Below, piece by piece: positions 1 to 10,151 of a stretch of 37,118 bases of DNA. Both the position numbers and the translations under genes were made by a program. The DNA lies in assembly GCA_903918335.1 (NCBI GenBank), contig CAIXDX010000261.1, forward strand, positions 1 to 37,118, in the 5' to 3' direction. Source of the DNA: an uncultured Methylococcaceae bacterium (GTDB taxonomy: Bacteria > Pseudomonadota > Gammaproteobacteria > Methylococcales > Methylomonadaceae). The notes under the pieces were generated by a model. That model did no database searches and was not told where the DNA came from. It was given only the letters and a program-made list of their open reading frames with translations. Every line of letters starts with the position of its first letter. Within the stretch, counting starts at the first letter, position 1.

Positions 1-118
1 TACGGGTTAACTATACAGAATACTCGTATTGTTGACAATGATTAATATAATATATTTATTGTTTCTTTTTTTTGAATAATAATTAGATGCAGACAACTAA
101 GGGATTTTACTAGATAAT

Positions 119-712
119 TTAATTATTGAGACTAGCTTTAAAAGTACGCATCAATGCAACAAATGCCAAAAAATCATAGAGCCCATGAATAATAATCGGC
201 ACTAAAAGGTTTGATTCACCGGTAATTGTTAAAGATAAGCCTAAATAGACACCCACTAATGTTGCTAATACAGCATAGAGTGGAGTAACTGCGTGAACTA
301 TACCAAAAATCAGATTACTAACAATTAAGCCAACCATGGCTCCCCCAAAATGTTCTATCCAAGGTTGAATAACACCTCTAAACAAAACCTCCTCTGAGAA
401 ACCAGCTATTGCCGCTAAAATAAATAGATCCGTCCAATGATATGTATGTAATCCAGGCCCTAATGTTCTAAGCAATAAATCCCTAATACTTGAAACTGAG
501 TTGTGTTGAATTTTCTGTAGAAATATAAACATCATAAATAAGGGGGCGGTGCCCATTACCCCATAAAAAATAGCAAGTTCTGAAAAATGTAAATTTTGAA
601 ATGGATTTATATCGGCGATAAAGCCTAAAATAATGGCGAATAAGGTAAGAGAAGCCTCAAAAAGACAAGCTGACTTAAAAAAATTTTCAATATTAAAAGG
701 GGATTTTTGCAT
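119..712 (-). CDS. CPBP family intramembrane metalloprotease
   Basis: Multi-TM protein with EEVLFRG motif, FGIVHA and HGLYDF segments typical of CPBP (Abi) proteases. Confidence 0.9.
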   Translation of the reverse strand: MQKSPFNIENFFKSACLFEASLTLFAIILGFIADINPFQNLHFSELAIFYGVMGTAPLFMMFIFLQKIQHNSVSSIRDLLLRTLGPGLHTYHWTDLFILAAIAGFSEEVLFRGVIQPWIEHFGGAMVGLIVSNLIFGIVHAVTPLYAVLATLVGVYLGLSLTITGESNLLVPIIIHGLYDFLAFVALMRTFKASLNN

Positions 713-791
713 AACCAGACAATAAATTAAAAGTTGAGAAAATTAAATACGGTTAGAATGCGCGTTTATTTATCTAAAAACAACAATCAAC

Positions 792-1034
792 ATGCAATGC
801 TTCGTTTATAAAAGCTTAAAAAAAGAATTTCTTTACTTATACACCGCGAGTAAAGATGACCTTTCTAACGTACCAGAAGAGTTATTAACTAACTTGGGGC
901 CATTAGAATTAGTGATGGAGTTAGATTTAACTGAAGACCGTAAACTAGCTAGAGAAGATGCTTGTAAAGTATTAAGTAGCTTAAATACAAAAGGTTATTT
1001 TGTACAACTGCCACCCACTAACAAAGCATCTTAA
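792..1034 (+). CDS. ycgL: YcgL domain-containing protein
   Basis: 80 aa, MQCFVYKSLKKEFLYLY...LPPT pattern of the YcgL family. Confidence 0.85.
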   Translation: MQCFVYKSLKKEFLYLYTASKDDLSNVPEELLTNLGPLELVMELDLTEDRKLAREDACKVLSSLNTKGYFVQLPPTNKAS

Positions 1035-1059
1035 AATAGTTAAACTTAAAATAGAATGT

Positions 1060-1626
1060 CTAAGCTTTAGGTAAAGTTACACCTCGTTGGCCTTGATACT
1101 TGCCTCCTCTGTCTTTATAAGAGGTTTCACACACTTCATCACCACCAAAAAATAACATTTGTGCGACGCCTTCGTTAGCATATATTTTTGCAGGCAAAGT
1201 AGTCGTATTTGAGAACTCTAGGGTAACGTGACCTTCCCATTCGGGCTCTAATGGTGTTACATTAACGATAATTCCGCAACGCGCGTAAGTTGATTTGCCC
1301 AAACAAATCGTTAAAACATCCCTAGGAATACGAAAGAACTCAACCGTACGTGCTAAAGCAAAAGAGTTCGGAGGAATAATACAAACATCTGACTTAACAT
1401 CTACAAAACTATTGGGATCAAAGTTTTTAGGATCGACTATAGCGGAGTTTATATTAGTAAAGATCTTAAACTCATCTGAACAACGAACATCATAACCATA
1501 ACTAGAAGTGCCATAAGAAATAACTCGACCCTGTTCTGAATCTCTAATTTGTCCCCTTTCAAACGGCTCAATCATTCCGTGTTGTTCCGCCATACGACGA
1601 ATCCATTTATCTGACTTAATACCCAT
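1060..1626 (-). CDS. dcd: dCTP deaminase
   Basis: [13 protein letters not shown]...[11 protein letters not shown]...FALARTVEF...[10 protein letters not shown]...GGKYQGQRG; start moved from the ORF-track 1653 to the internal Met matching the family N-terminus. Confidence 0.95.
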   Translation of the reverse strand: MGIKSDKWIRRMAEQHGMIEPFERGQIRDSEQGRVISYGTSSYGYDVRCSDEFKIFTNINSAIVDPKNFDPNSFVDVKSDVCIIPPNSFALARTVEFFRIPRDVLTICLGKSTYARCGIIVNVTPLEPEWEGHVTLEFSNTTTLPAKIYANEGVAQMLFFGGDEVCETSYKDRGGKYQGQRGVTLPKA

Positions 1627-1704
1627 ACTATTCAATTCTCTCACTACTAACAATTTGTTAAATTTTTACATAGAGTGTTATCTGTTACAAGATAAAAACC
1701 AACC

Positions 1705-2796
1705 TCATGTATTTTGTACCGTTATATTAGGAAAACGTGAACTATAATCTTTGGTAGTTAATGCCAATTTAGCGGCAGTTTTTCTAGCAATTTCTTTATA
1801 AAGTTCAGATGCACGTCCTTCAGGATCAGACACTACAGTCGGCTTACCTGAGTCGGCATTCTGGCGAATTGTTATATCTAATGGCAATGCCCCTAAAAAA
1901 TCCACCTTATTCTTCTGAGACATGGCAACACCGCCACCCTCCCCGAATATTGCTTCAGCATGACCACAAGCACTACAAATATGTATGCTCATATTCTCAA
2001 CAATACCTAAAACAGGTACATTCACTTTTTCAAACATGGCAAGACCACGTTGGGCATCTATCAAAGCAATATCTTGTGGCGTAGTGACAATAATTGCTCC
2101 ACTCACTGGAATTTGTTGTGCAAGCGTTAATTGAATATCACCTGTACCGGGCGGCAAATCGATAAACAAGTAATCTAAGTTATCCCACTTTGTATCTCTT
2201 AATAATTGTTGTAGAGTATTAGTTGCTATAGGACCTCGCCAAATCATGGCTTGATCGGGCTCAACCAAATACCCAATTGACATAGTTTGTAAACCATAGG
2301 CAACTTTGGGTAATAAGGTTTTATTATCGGAGGTATCAGGTCTACCCTCCAATCCCATCATAGTTGGAATACTCGGACCATAAATATCTGCATCTAATAT
2401 TCCAACTCTTGCTCCTTCGGATGCTAAAGCTAAGGCCAAATTAACCGTGGTAGTTGACTTACCAACCCCCCCCTTACCTGAGGCAACTGCAATAATATTT
2501 CTAATATTTGGCTGAGGTTTTAAGGCTTTCTGTACGGCATGAGATAATATCCTGACGCAAATATCAACACTTAATTCTGTTAAACCTTCTAATTGTAATA
2601 AAGCCTGAATAATACTAGCTTTTAACTGCTCTCGAGTACTCTTAGCAGGATAGCCTAGTTCTATAATGATACTGACGACTGATCCATCAATATTGATGGC
2701 CTTAACTGATTTTGAAGTGATTAAGTCCACTCCATGATTGGGATCTATAACTGTTTTTAAGATATTTTCAACATCAAACTTTTCTATCTGTACCAT
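1705..2796 (-). CDS. apbC: Mrp/ApbC (NBP35-type) iron-sulfur carrier P-loop ATPase
   Basis: ASGKGGVGKSTTTVNLA deviant Walker A, DADIYGPSIPTMMG, CSACGH; divergent from metG as in other gammaproteobacteria. Confidence 0.95.
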   Translation of the reverse strand: MVQIEKFDVENILKTVIDPNHGVDLITSKSVKAINIDGSVVSIIIELGYPAKSTREQLKASIIQALLQLEGLTELSVDICVRILSHAVQKALKPQPNIRNIIAVASGKGGVGKSTTTVNLALALASEGARVGILDADIYGPSIPTMMGLEGRPDTSDNKTLLPKVAYGLQTMSIGYLVEPDQAMIWRGPIATNTLQQLLRDTKWDNLDYLFIDLPPGTGDIQLTLAQQIPVSGAIIVTTPQDIALIDAQRGLAMFEKVNVPVLGIVENMSIHICSACGHAEAIFGEGGGVAMSQKNKVDFLGALPLDITIRQNADSGKPTVVSDPEGRASELYKEIARKTAAKLALTTKDYSSRFPNITVQNT

Positions 2797-2968
2797 GTTA
2801 ATTCCGTCTTAATATTTATCTAAAAATGCATGCTAATAAACTTTAATGCCGACATTCTACAGTTTTTTTGGAGAAATTCCTTTTTTAGGATACCCACTAT
2901 CATTAGATCAGTCATTTTATGCGATAATCTGAATATTAAAGCTTACGTATAATTTACACATTTACACC

Positions 2969-5005
2969 ATGTCAGATAGAAAAATTCTTGTCACTAGTGC
3001 CCTACCTTATGCTAATGGCCCTATTCATTTAGGCCATCTTGTTGAATACATTCAGACCGATATATGGGTTCGCTTTCAAAAACAACGAGGTAATTCTTGT
3101 TATTTTGTGTGTGCTGATGATACGCATGGCACGCCTATCATGCTTAAAGCAGATAGCTTAGGCATACCACCTGAAGAGTTAATTGCTCAAGTGGGTAAAG
3201 ATCATCTTGCTGACTTTACCGAGTTTGGGGTAGCTTTTGATAATTATCACAGCACTCATTCTGAAGAAAATAAAACTTTTTCTTCGCTTATCTATACCAG
3301 ACTACGTGATGCTGGCCATATAAGTTCACGCACTATTAGACAAGCATTTGATCCCGTAAAAAAGATGTTTTTACCAGATCGTTTCATTAAAGGGGACTGT
3401 CCAAAATGCGGCGCGACTGAACAATATGGAGATGGCTGTGAAATTTGCGGTGCAACTTATTCCCCTACTGAACTTAAAAATGCTGTATCTGCCATTTCAG
3501 GCGAAAAACCAATAGAAAAAGACTCTGTACACTATTTCTTCAATTTAGCAGACTTCACTCAGATGCTTACTGATTGGACGCGTGCAGGGCATTTACAACC
3601 CGAAGTTAAAAACAAATTGGCTGAATGGTTAGATGGGGGCTTGCAACAATGGGATATTTCGCGTGATGCACCTTATTTTGGCTTTGAGATTCCTGATGCG
3701 CCTGGCAAATACTTTTATGTCTGGTTAGATGCTCCAATAGGTTACATGGCCAGTTTCAAAAATCTATGTGATAAACAGTCACTTGATTTTGATGAATTCT
3801 GGGCTAACGATAGTAAAACAGAACTCTATCATTTCATTGGCAAAGATATTATTTATTTCCACGCCTTGTTCTGGCCAGCCATGTTAAATGGTTCAAAATT
3901 TAGAACACCCAGTGCAATTTTTGCACATGGTTTCTTAACTGTGAATGGCGAAAAAATGTCTAAATCGCGCGGCACATTTATCACTGCGCGCACTTATCTA
4001 GATCACTTAAATCCAGAATATCTCCGTTATTATTTTGCTGCTAAATTAAGCGCAGGTGTAGACGATATCGATTTAAACTTTGACGACTTCACACAACGCG
4101 TAAATTCTGACTTAGTGGGTAAAGTCGTTAATATTGCAAGCCGTTGTAGCGGTTTTATCAATAAACGCTTTGCGAATACTTTATCTGCTAACTGCTCAGA
4201 ACTTGCCTTATTTGAAGAGTTTATTGCCGCTAACGTAACTATTGCAGACTTTTATGAAGCTAGAGAGTTTGGTAAAGCAATGCGTGAGATCATGGCATTA
4301 GCCGATAAAGCTAATCAATATATCGATGATAAGAAACCTTGGTTAATTGCTAAACAAGAAGGTCATGATGCAGAACTTCATGAAGTATGCTCAACCAGTC
4401 TTAATCTATTTAGATTGTTAGTAACTTATCTAAAACCTGTTATTCCTGCTTTAGTTACTGAAGCAGAAACCTTTCTAAACATTGCTTCACAAACTTGGCC
4501 AACCCAAAATACCTCGCCGTTAATCAATCACTCTGTCAATGATTTTAAACCATTAATGACGCGTATTGAGGCTGATAAAATCAACGCTATTGTAGATGCT
4601 TCTAAAGATAACTTAGAGAAGACAGCCAGCATTGTTAAAGCCGAACCGATTAAAGAAAAACAATTTGAACCGATTGCAGAGATTATTGATTTTAATGATT
4701 TTGCAAAATTAGACTTAAGAATTGCCAAAATCCTTAAAGCTGATCATATCGAAGGTTCAGATAAACTATTAAATCTCACTGTTGATATTGGTGACGAAAC
4801 ACGTACCATCTTCGCCGGCATTAAATCAGCTTATGACCCAAAAGATTTAGAAGGTAAATTGACACTCGTTATCGCTAATCTAGCCCCTAGAAAAATGCGT
4901 TTTGGTACTTCAGAAGGCATGGTATTAGCGGCAGGGCCAGGTGATAAAGAGATCTTTATCTTAAGTCCTGATGTAGGTGCAGTCGCAGGAATGCGCGTTA
5001 AATAA
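2969..5005 (+). CDS. metG: methionyl-tRNA synthetase
   Basis: [17 protein letters not shown] (HIGH), KMSKS, zinc-binding Cys knots, C-terminal tRNA-binding domain. Confidence 0.98.
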   Translation: MSDRKILVTSALPYANGPIHLGHLVEYIQTDIWVRFQKQRGNSCYFVCADDTHGTPIMLKADSLGIPPEELIAQVGKDHLADFTEFGVAFDNYHSTHSEENKTFSSLIYTRLRDAGHISSRTIRQAFDPVKKMFLPDRFIKGDCPKCGATEQYGDGCEICGATYSPTELKNAVSAISGEKPIEKDSVHYFFNLADFTQMLTDWTRAGHLQPEVKNKLAEWLDGGLQQWDISRDAPYFGFEIPDAPGKYFYVWLDAPIGYMASFKNLCDKQSLDFDEFWANDSKTELYHFIGKDIIYFHALFWPAMLNGSKFRTPSAIFAHGFLTVNGEKMSKSRGTFITARTYLDHLNPEYLRYYFAAKLSAGVDDIDLNFDDFTQRVNSDLVGKVVNIASRCSGFINKRFANTLSANCSELALFEEFIAANVTIADFYEAREFGKAMREIMALADKANQYIDDKKPWLIAKQEGHDAELHEVCSTSLNLFRLLVTYLKPVIPALVTEAETFLNIASQTWPTQNTSPLINHSVNDFKPLMTRIEADKINAIVDASKDNLEKTASIVKAEPIKEKQFEPIAEIIDFNDFAKLDLRIAKILKADHIEGSDKLLNLTVDIGDETRTIFAGIKSAYDPKDLEGKLTLVIANLAPRKMRFGTSEGMVLAAGPGDKEIFILSPDVGAVAGMRVK

Positions 5006-5013
5006 GCTTAAAC

Positions 5014-5049
5014 AAAAAAGGCCGGCGTTTATGACGATCGGCCTTTTTT
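5014..5049. terminator. bidirectional rho-independent terminator between convergent metG and lipoprotein gene
   Basis: AAAAAAGGCCG-loop-CGGCCTTTTTT, perfect 11-bp dyad with flanking A/T tracts. Confidence 0.85.
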
Positions 5050-5067
5050 GTTAAATTGAATAGTCTT

Positions 5068-5571
5068 TTATTTTGGCGCTGAATTTTTTTCTTCAGTTGC
5101 CGTAGCGTCAGCAGCTACTTTAGCATCAGCAGTTGCTTTTTCTTCAGCTACTGCTTTCTCTTCTGCCGCTTTTTCTTTTAACTCTTCTTCAGACTCAGAA
5201 ATTACAGTGGTGTAACACTCTACTAAACTTTCCGTGTAATTTGCATGTGCTTCAGCAAAAGCTTTTGGAGAGCCAAATTCAACTCTTAATTCATCTAGTG
5301 TCTTTTTTGGATCAGCAGACTTAGGTAAAGTAAGCATTTTCGTATAATTTCGATACGCTTGTAAACGTTGCGGATCAATAGGGAAGACACCTGGCATATT
5401 TGCAGTGGTCTTTTCAAATACACACTTTGCCATATATTCTGGTGCAATTTTATAATCTTTTATATCTGCTTCTTTATGCATTTCTTCTAATATAGCTGCC
5501 TCATACTGCTGTTTATCAGCACAACCGGTCAGCAATATTGCTGAAACAGTGAGCATTATTATTTTTTTCAT
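5068..5571 (-). CDS. hypothetical lipoprotein with Ala/Glu/Lys-rich C-terminal tail
   Basis: Signal peptide with lipobox LLTGC; low-complexity EEKAVAEEKATADAKVAADATATEEK tail. Confidence 0.7.
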   Translation of the reverse strand: MKKIIMLTVSAILLTGCADKQQYEAAILEEMHKEADIKDYKIAPEYMAKCVFEKTTANMPGVFPIDPQRLQAYRNYTKMLTLPKSADPKKTLDELRVEFGSPKAFAEAHANYTESLVECYTTVISESEEELKEKAAEEKAVAEEKATADAKVAADATATEEKNSAPK

Positions 5572-5633
5572 TATAGTTACCGTTATTTTCTAGTGTTTAA
5601 AATCATTGTGTTGCAAGCCTATCTTTATAAAAA

Positions 5634-6401
5634 TCAAGATAAGTGTCTATTAGATAAATCCATTTCTTGCTGTGCTTGTCTTATCCAAGCTTCGGCCTCT
5701 GCATTGATATCAGCCGCTTTACGCCCCTGTGTTTCTATCATTGGACCAATCTTTACTTTAATAACCCCAGGATATTTAAAAAAACTATAACGTGGCCAAA
5801 AGTCTCCAGCATTATGCGCAACAGGTATAACAGGATAACCTGTTTTATGCGCTAACATAGCGCCACCTACATTAAACTTAAGCAAATCTTTGGGAGCAGC
5901 TCGTGTACCTTCTGGAAATATAAGCACAGAAACTCCTTCTTTCAAATACCGCTCACCTTGTGTAAGCAAAGATTTTAAAGAAGATCTCTGATTCTTACGA
6001 TTAATAACAATCGATTTTAGTGCTAATAACGACCAACCCCAAATTGGGAAGTATAATAATTCCTTTTTTATAACGACAGAATGCGGTGGCAATATATATC
6101 TTAAGGCTAAAGTTTCCCAAGCTGATTGATGATTACTTATGAATATAGTAGGTTGTTTAGCATCAACATGTTCTAATCCTTCAACTTCAAATGTCAGATT
6201 ACAAAAAACTTTCGTCATCCAACCTACAACAGCGCACCACCAATAACCGATTTTCCAACGAATTCTGAATGGTGTTATTAAACCTAATAAAATTAATGTG
6301 CCAGCTACAGTCGCCGTTGTAAATATGCCTATAAACAATAAAGTAGAACCTAAACGATTCTTAGGTCTAAGGTCTTGCGATGATAAATTTTGCTGCTTCA
6401 T
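5634..6401 (-). CDS. plsC: 1-acyl-sn-glycerol-3-phosphate acyltransferase
   Basis: NHQSAWET (NHX4D-like) and FPEGTR motifs. Confidence 0.88.
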   Translation of the reverse strand: MKQQNLSSQDLRPKNRLGSTLLFIGIFTTATVAGTLILLGLITPFRIRWKIGYWWCAVVGWMTKVFCNLTFEVEGLEHVDAKQPTIFISNHQSAWETLALRYILPPHSVVIKKELLYFPIWGWSLLALKSIVINRKNQRSSLKSLLTQGERYLKEGVSVLIFPEGTRAAPKDLLKFNVGGAMLAHKTGYPVIPVAHNAGDFWPRYSFFKYPGVIKVKIGPMIETQGRKAADINAEAEAWIRQAQQEMDLSNRHLS

Positions 6402-6912
6402 ATAAGTTTTCGAATACCAAAGTTGTTAATTGTGGATTTTTTAATAATGTATCTTCACCTTTGCCTGTTTTTACCAAAATAGGCAGAGCCCCCACCGTTT
6501 TTGCAGCTTGCAAATCACGCAGTGAATCACCGACGACAGGAATATCTACTAAATCGATAGTGTAATCCTTAGCAAAATCGAGGAGCATGCCTGCTTTTGG
6601 CTTACGACACGCACATATGTTATCTGGGCCATGCGGACAATAATAAATTGCAGAGATTAGTCCGCCTTTTTCATGAACCAAGGTCTGCATTTTAGTATGA
6701 ATTTGTTCTAGCATTGCTTCATCAAACAACCCTCTGGCAATACCGGATTGATTGGTCACTACAACAACTCGATAACCATAAGCATTCAGTAAAGCGATGG
6801 CCTCCAGACTACCATCGATAGGTAACCATTCTTCAGGACTTTTAATAAAAGCATCTGAATCTATGTTAATAACACCATCTCGATCTAATAATACGTAACG
6901 TTGTTTAGGCAT
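6367..6912 (-). CDS. gmhB: D-glycero-beta-D-manno-heptose 1,7-bisphosphate 7-phosphatase
   Basis: HAD family: LLDRDGVIN, TNQSGIARG, YCPHGPDNICACRKPKAGM, VGDSLRDLQAA. Confidence 0.93.
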   Translation of the reverse strand: MPKQRYVLLDRDGVINIDSDAFIKSPEEWLPIDGSLEAIALLNAYGYRVVVVTNQSGIARGLFDEAMLEQIHTKMQTLVHEKGGLISAIYYCPHGPDNICACRKPKAGMLLDFAKDYTIDLVDIPVVGDSLRDLQAAKTVGALPILVKTGKGEDTLLKNPQLTTLVFENLYEAAKFIIARP

Positions 6913-6955
6913 GATGTTAATTAAACGATTTACTGATCAGCACAGTGCTTTAAGC

Positions 6956-6978
6956 TAATCTGAAACCAGTTCAGATTA
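6956..6978. other. perfect inverted repeat (stem-loop) between glyS and gmhB
   Basis: TAATCTGAA-ACCAG-TTCAGATTA, 9-bp stem, 5-nt loop, starting 16 nt beyond the glyS stop codon. Confidence 0.6.
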
Positions 6979-6994
6979 ACTTATAAACTATAGA

Positions 6995-9064
6995 TTATGC
7001 TTGCAACTTCGAAATATCAGCACAGGTTAAGAACTGTTCTGATAATAAATTCAATAAAGCCAGACGATTAGCACGCAAATCTAGATCCTCGGTCATCACC
7101 ATCACATTATCAAAAAACGCATCAACACTGACTCTTAACTGAGCCAATCGATTTAATGTACTTTGATAATCATGAAGCGCTAATAAAGGTTGAATATCAA
7201 TACCTGAAGCAGTGGCTTCATCCAATAACTGAAGTTCTTCAGCCTCAACCAACACACCCACCTTATCAGCTGGTTTTGTTTCAGATTTTTTAAGTATATT
7301 ACTAATACGTTTATTTGTAGCTGCTAAACTCTCTGCTTCCGGTAACTGTCTAAAAGTCTTAACAGCAGCCAAGCGTTGCATAAAGTCTAATGGATCTGTA
7401 GGTTTAACACTGATTACCGCATCAAACTCATCTGCACTATAGCCTTTATCTAAACAATAGCCTTTTAAGCGCTCGAAAATAAAATCAATCACTAAACTTT
7501 GGGTCTTTTCTTTATTAAATTCATGCGTAAACAATGAAGCTGAATAGGAAATTAACTCACAAATATCTAAAGTAAGATTATTCTCGATTAAAGTTCTTAA
7601 TGCGCCTAACGCCGCCCTTCTTAAAGCATAAGGATCTTTATCACCCGTTGGAATCAAACCGGCACTAAAAATACCGGTCAAAGTATCAATCTTTTCAGCA
7701 ATGGCTAATACCTGTCCAATAGCCGTTTTTGCTGTTGGGCTACCCGATTGTTTTGGAAAATATTGTTCTTCTAAAGCATAAGCTACTTCTGTGCGCTCCC
7801 CTTCTACTAAAGCATAATAGCGCCCCATCAAACCTTGTAAATTACCAAACTCACCTACCATTTCGGTCATTAAGTCTGTTTTAGCTAATAAAGCCGCTCG
7901 TTTAGCTAAGGAAACATCTAAATTTAGCTGGTTAGCTATAAACTCTGATAATTGAATAACGCGTTGAGTTTTCTCAGCAACAGTACCTAATTTTTGCTGA
8001 AAAACGATATTTGATAATGTATCTACCCTATCAGCTAAGGTTTTCTTTCTATCTTGTTTCCAAAAGAACTCGGCATCCGATAATCGTGGGGTGACTACTC
8101 TCTCATTACCTTGTTGAATGGATTCCGGACGGGTACTTTCAATGTTACTAAAAGTTATAAAGTGGGCTAATAAACCGCCTGATGCATTTTCTACCGGAAA
8201 ATATTTTTGATTTGTTTGCATCGTGGTAATTAAAACTTCAGGAGGTAATTCTAAATAGCGCGGATCGAAACCACCCGTAATTGGAACTGGCCACTCATTT
8301 AAAGCTGCTATCTCCTCCAATAAATCCGCCTCAATATGCGCAATACCACCCACAGTTGCCGCCGCTTTTTGAGCAGACTCGCTAATAATCAATTGACGTT
8401 GCTCGATATCTGCAATAACTTTACCTTGCGAAAATAAGACCTCTTGATAATCTTCAGGCCTATTAATCGTTAATGTATTGGGTGCATGAAAACGATGACC
8501 AAAGGTAGTATTACCAGTAGATAACCCTAAGATTTCAGTCTGTATAACTTTTTCACCGTATAACAAAACAGCCCAATGCACGGGTCTTACAAATTCAGTA
8601 GTAAAACTACCCCAACGCATCCTTTTAGCAATTGGTAAAGCCGCAATGCTTTGACGAATAATATCAGGGATTAAATTTTCAGTGGGTTGGCCTTTAACCA
8701 CTTGGGTATAAGCTAACCATTCACCTTTATCCGTTTTCAATCTCTCTAGTTGATCGAATGTTGTGCCACAACTTCCCGCAAAACTAACAGCCGCTTTACT
8801 AGGAGTCCCATCTGGTGCAAATGCCGCTTGAATTGCAGGACCGCGTTTTTCAACTGTTTTATCAGGTTGAGCACTTGCTAAATTTTCAATATAAACAGCC
8901 AACCTTCTAGGTGTAGCAAATGCTTTACTGGCAGTAAAAGAAACATCAGCTTCTTGTAAGCCTTTCAAAACACCCTCCAATAAGGCATTGCTCAACTTAA
9001 CTAATGTTTTTGGAGGTAACTCTTCTGAACCCAATTCAAATAGTAAATGATTTGTTATTGTCAT
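6995..9064 (-). CDS. glyS: glycine-tRNA ligase beta subunit
   Basis: LLFELGSEELPPK N-terminus, full-length 689 aa, next to glyQ. Confidence 0.97.
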   Translation of the reverse strand: MTITNHLLFELGSEELPPKTLVKLSNALLEGVLKGLQEADVSFTASKAFATPRRLAVYIENLASAQPDKTVEKRGPAIQAAFAPDGTPSKAAVSFAGSCGTTFDQLERLKTDKGEWLAYTQVVKGQPTENLIPDIIRQSIAALPIAKRMRWGSFTTEFVRPVHWAVLLYGEKVIQTEILGLSTGNTTFGHRFHAPNTLTINRPEDYQEVLFSQGKVIADIEQRQLIISESAQKAAATVGGIAHIEADLLEEIAALNEWPVPITGGFDPRYLELPPEVLITTMQTNQKYFPVENASGGLLAHFITFSNIESTRPESIQQGNERVVTPRLSDAEFFWKQDRKKTLADRVDTLSNIVFQQKLGTVAEKTQRVIQLSEFIANQLNLDVSLAKRAALLAKTDLMTEMVGEFGNLQGLMGRYYALVEGERTEVAYALEEQYFPKQSGSPTAKTAIGQVLAIAEKIDTLTGIFSAGLIPTGDKDPYALRRAALGALRTLIENNLTLDICELISYSASLFTHEFNKEKTQSLVIDFIFERLKGYCLDKGYSADEFDAVISVKPTDPLDFMQRLAAVKTFRQLPEAESLAATNKRISNILKKSETKPADKVGVLVEAEELQLLDEATASGIDIQPLLALHDYQSTLNRLAQLRVSVDAFFDNVMVMTEDLDLRANRLALLNLLSEQFLTCADISKLQA

Positions 9065-9066
9065 GA

Positions 9067-9981
9067 TTATGCTCCTTGCTCATTCAACATGGGGAAGCCC
9101 AAAGACTCTCTTCGAGCATAATAAGCTTCTGCTACTGATCTTGATAAAGTGCGCACTCTAAGGATATAACGTTGACGCTCAGTAACTGAAATAGCATGAC
9201 GCGCATCTAACAAATTAAACGTGTGTGACGCTTTTAAGACCATTTCATAAGCGGGCAAAGGCAGATTAGATTCAATTAATTTTTGGCATTCTTGCTCATA
9301 AGTATTAAAACATTGAAACAAGAAATCTACATTGGCATGTTCAAAGTTAAAAGCAGACATTTCTACTTCATTTTGATGAAAAACATCACCGTATGTTACG
9401 ACACCCTGAGGACCCTTTGTCCAAACTAAATCATAAACGCTATTAACGCCTTGCAAATACATCGCAATCCGCTCTAGACCATAGGTAATCTCACCGCTTA
9501 CAGGTCGACATTCCAAGCCACCCACTTGTTGGAAATACGTAAACTGAGTTACTTCCATTCCATTAAGCCAAACCTCCCAACCTAAACCCCAAGCGCCTAA
9601 GGTAGGTGACTCCCAGTTATCTTCAACGAAACGAATATCGTGTTCCAATAAATCTAAACCTAAATGACGTAATGAGCCTAAATATAGCTCTTGGATATTA
9701 TCGGGAGAGGGTTTTAACAACACCTGAAACTGATAGTAATGTTGTAAACGATTAGGATTTTCGCCATAACGACCATCGGTAGGTCGACGTGAGGGTTGCA
9801 CATAGGCCGTATTCCATGGCTCCGGTCCAATCGCTCTTAAAAACGTTGCAGGATGAAAGGTACCGGCCCCCACTTCCTGATCTAAAGGCTGTAACAGAAT
9901 ACAACCGTGACTAGACCAATAGTTTTGTAAACTTAAAATAAGTCCCTGGAATGTTGAGGAATCATTGCTTATATTCGACAC
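9067..9981 (-). CDS. glyQ: glycine-tRNA ligase alpha subunit
   Basis: [47 protein letters not shown]. Confidence 0.98.
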   Translation of the reverse strand: MSNISNDSSTFQGLILSLQNYWSSHGCILLQPLDQEVGAGTFHPATFLRAIGPEPWNTAYVQPSRRPTDGRYGENPNRLQHYYQFQVLLKPSPDNIQELYLGSLRHLGLDLLEHDIRFVEDNWESPTLGAWGLGWEVWLNGMEVTQFTYFQQVGGLECRPVSGEITYGLERIAMYLQGVNSVYDLVWTKGPQGVVTYGDVFHQNEVEMSAFNFEHANVDFLFQCFNTYEQECQKLIESNLPLPAYEMVLKASHTFNLLDARHAISVTERQRYILRVRTLSRSVAEAYYARRESLGFPMLNEQGA

Positions 9982-10151
9982 AGTATCTTCACACTAGGCA
10001 GTAAAAAAGGCTTCAATTATAAGCTGAAACAAGTTTTTTTAGTAGGGATAGAACACCTAAATAAACGACTCTTGATAAATTTATATCAGTAATAACGCCA
10101 ACTTTATTTACAATAGTGACAATCATAAAAATAATAATAAATCTGTCGCCT

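Noticed and set aside
32-60. TTGACA followed by TATAAT-like AT-rich sequence near the window start
   Set aside because: Spacer between TTGACA and TATAAT is only about 8 bp; no valid -35/-10 spacing and no gene start nearby in the window
1295-2084. Plus-strand ORFs 1295-1495 and 1809-2084
   Set aside because: Antisense to dcd and apbC; no independent support
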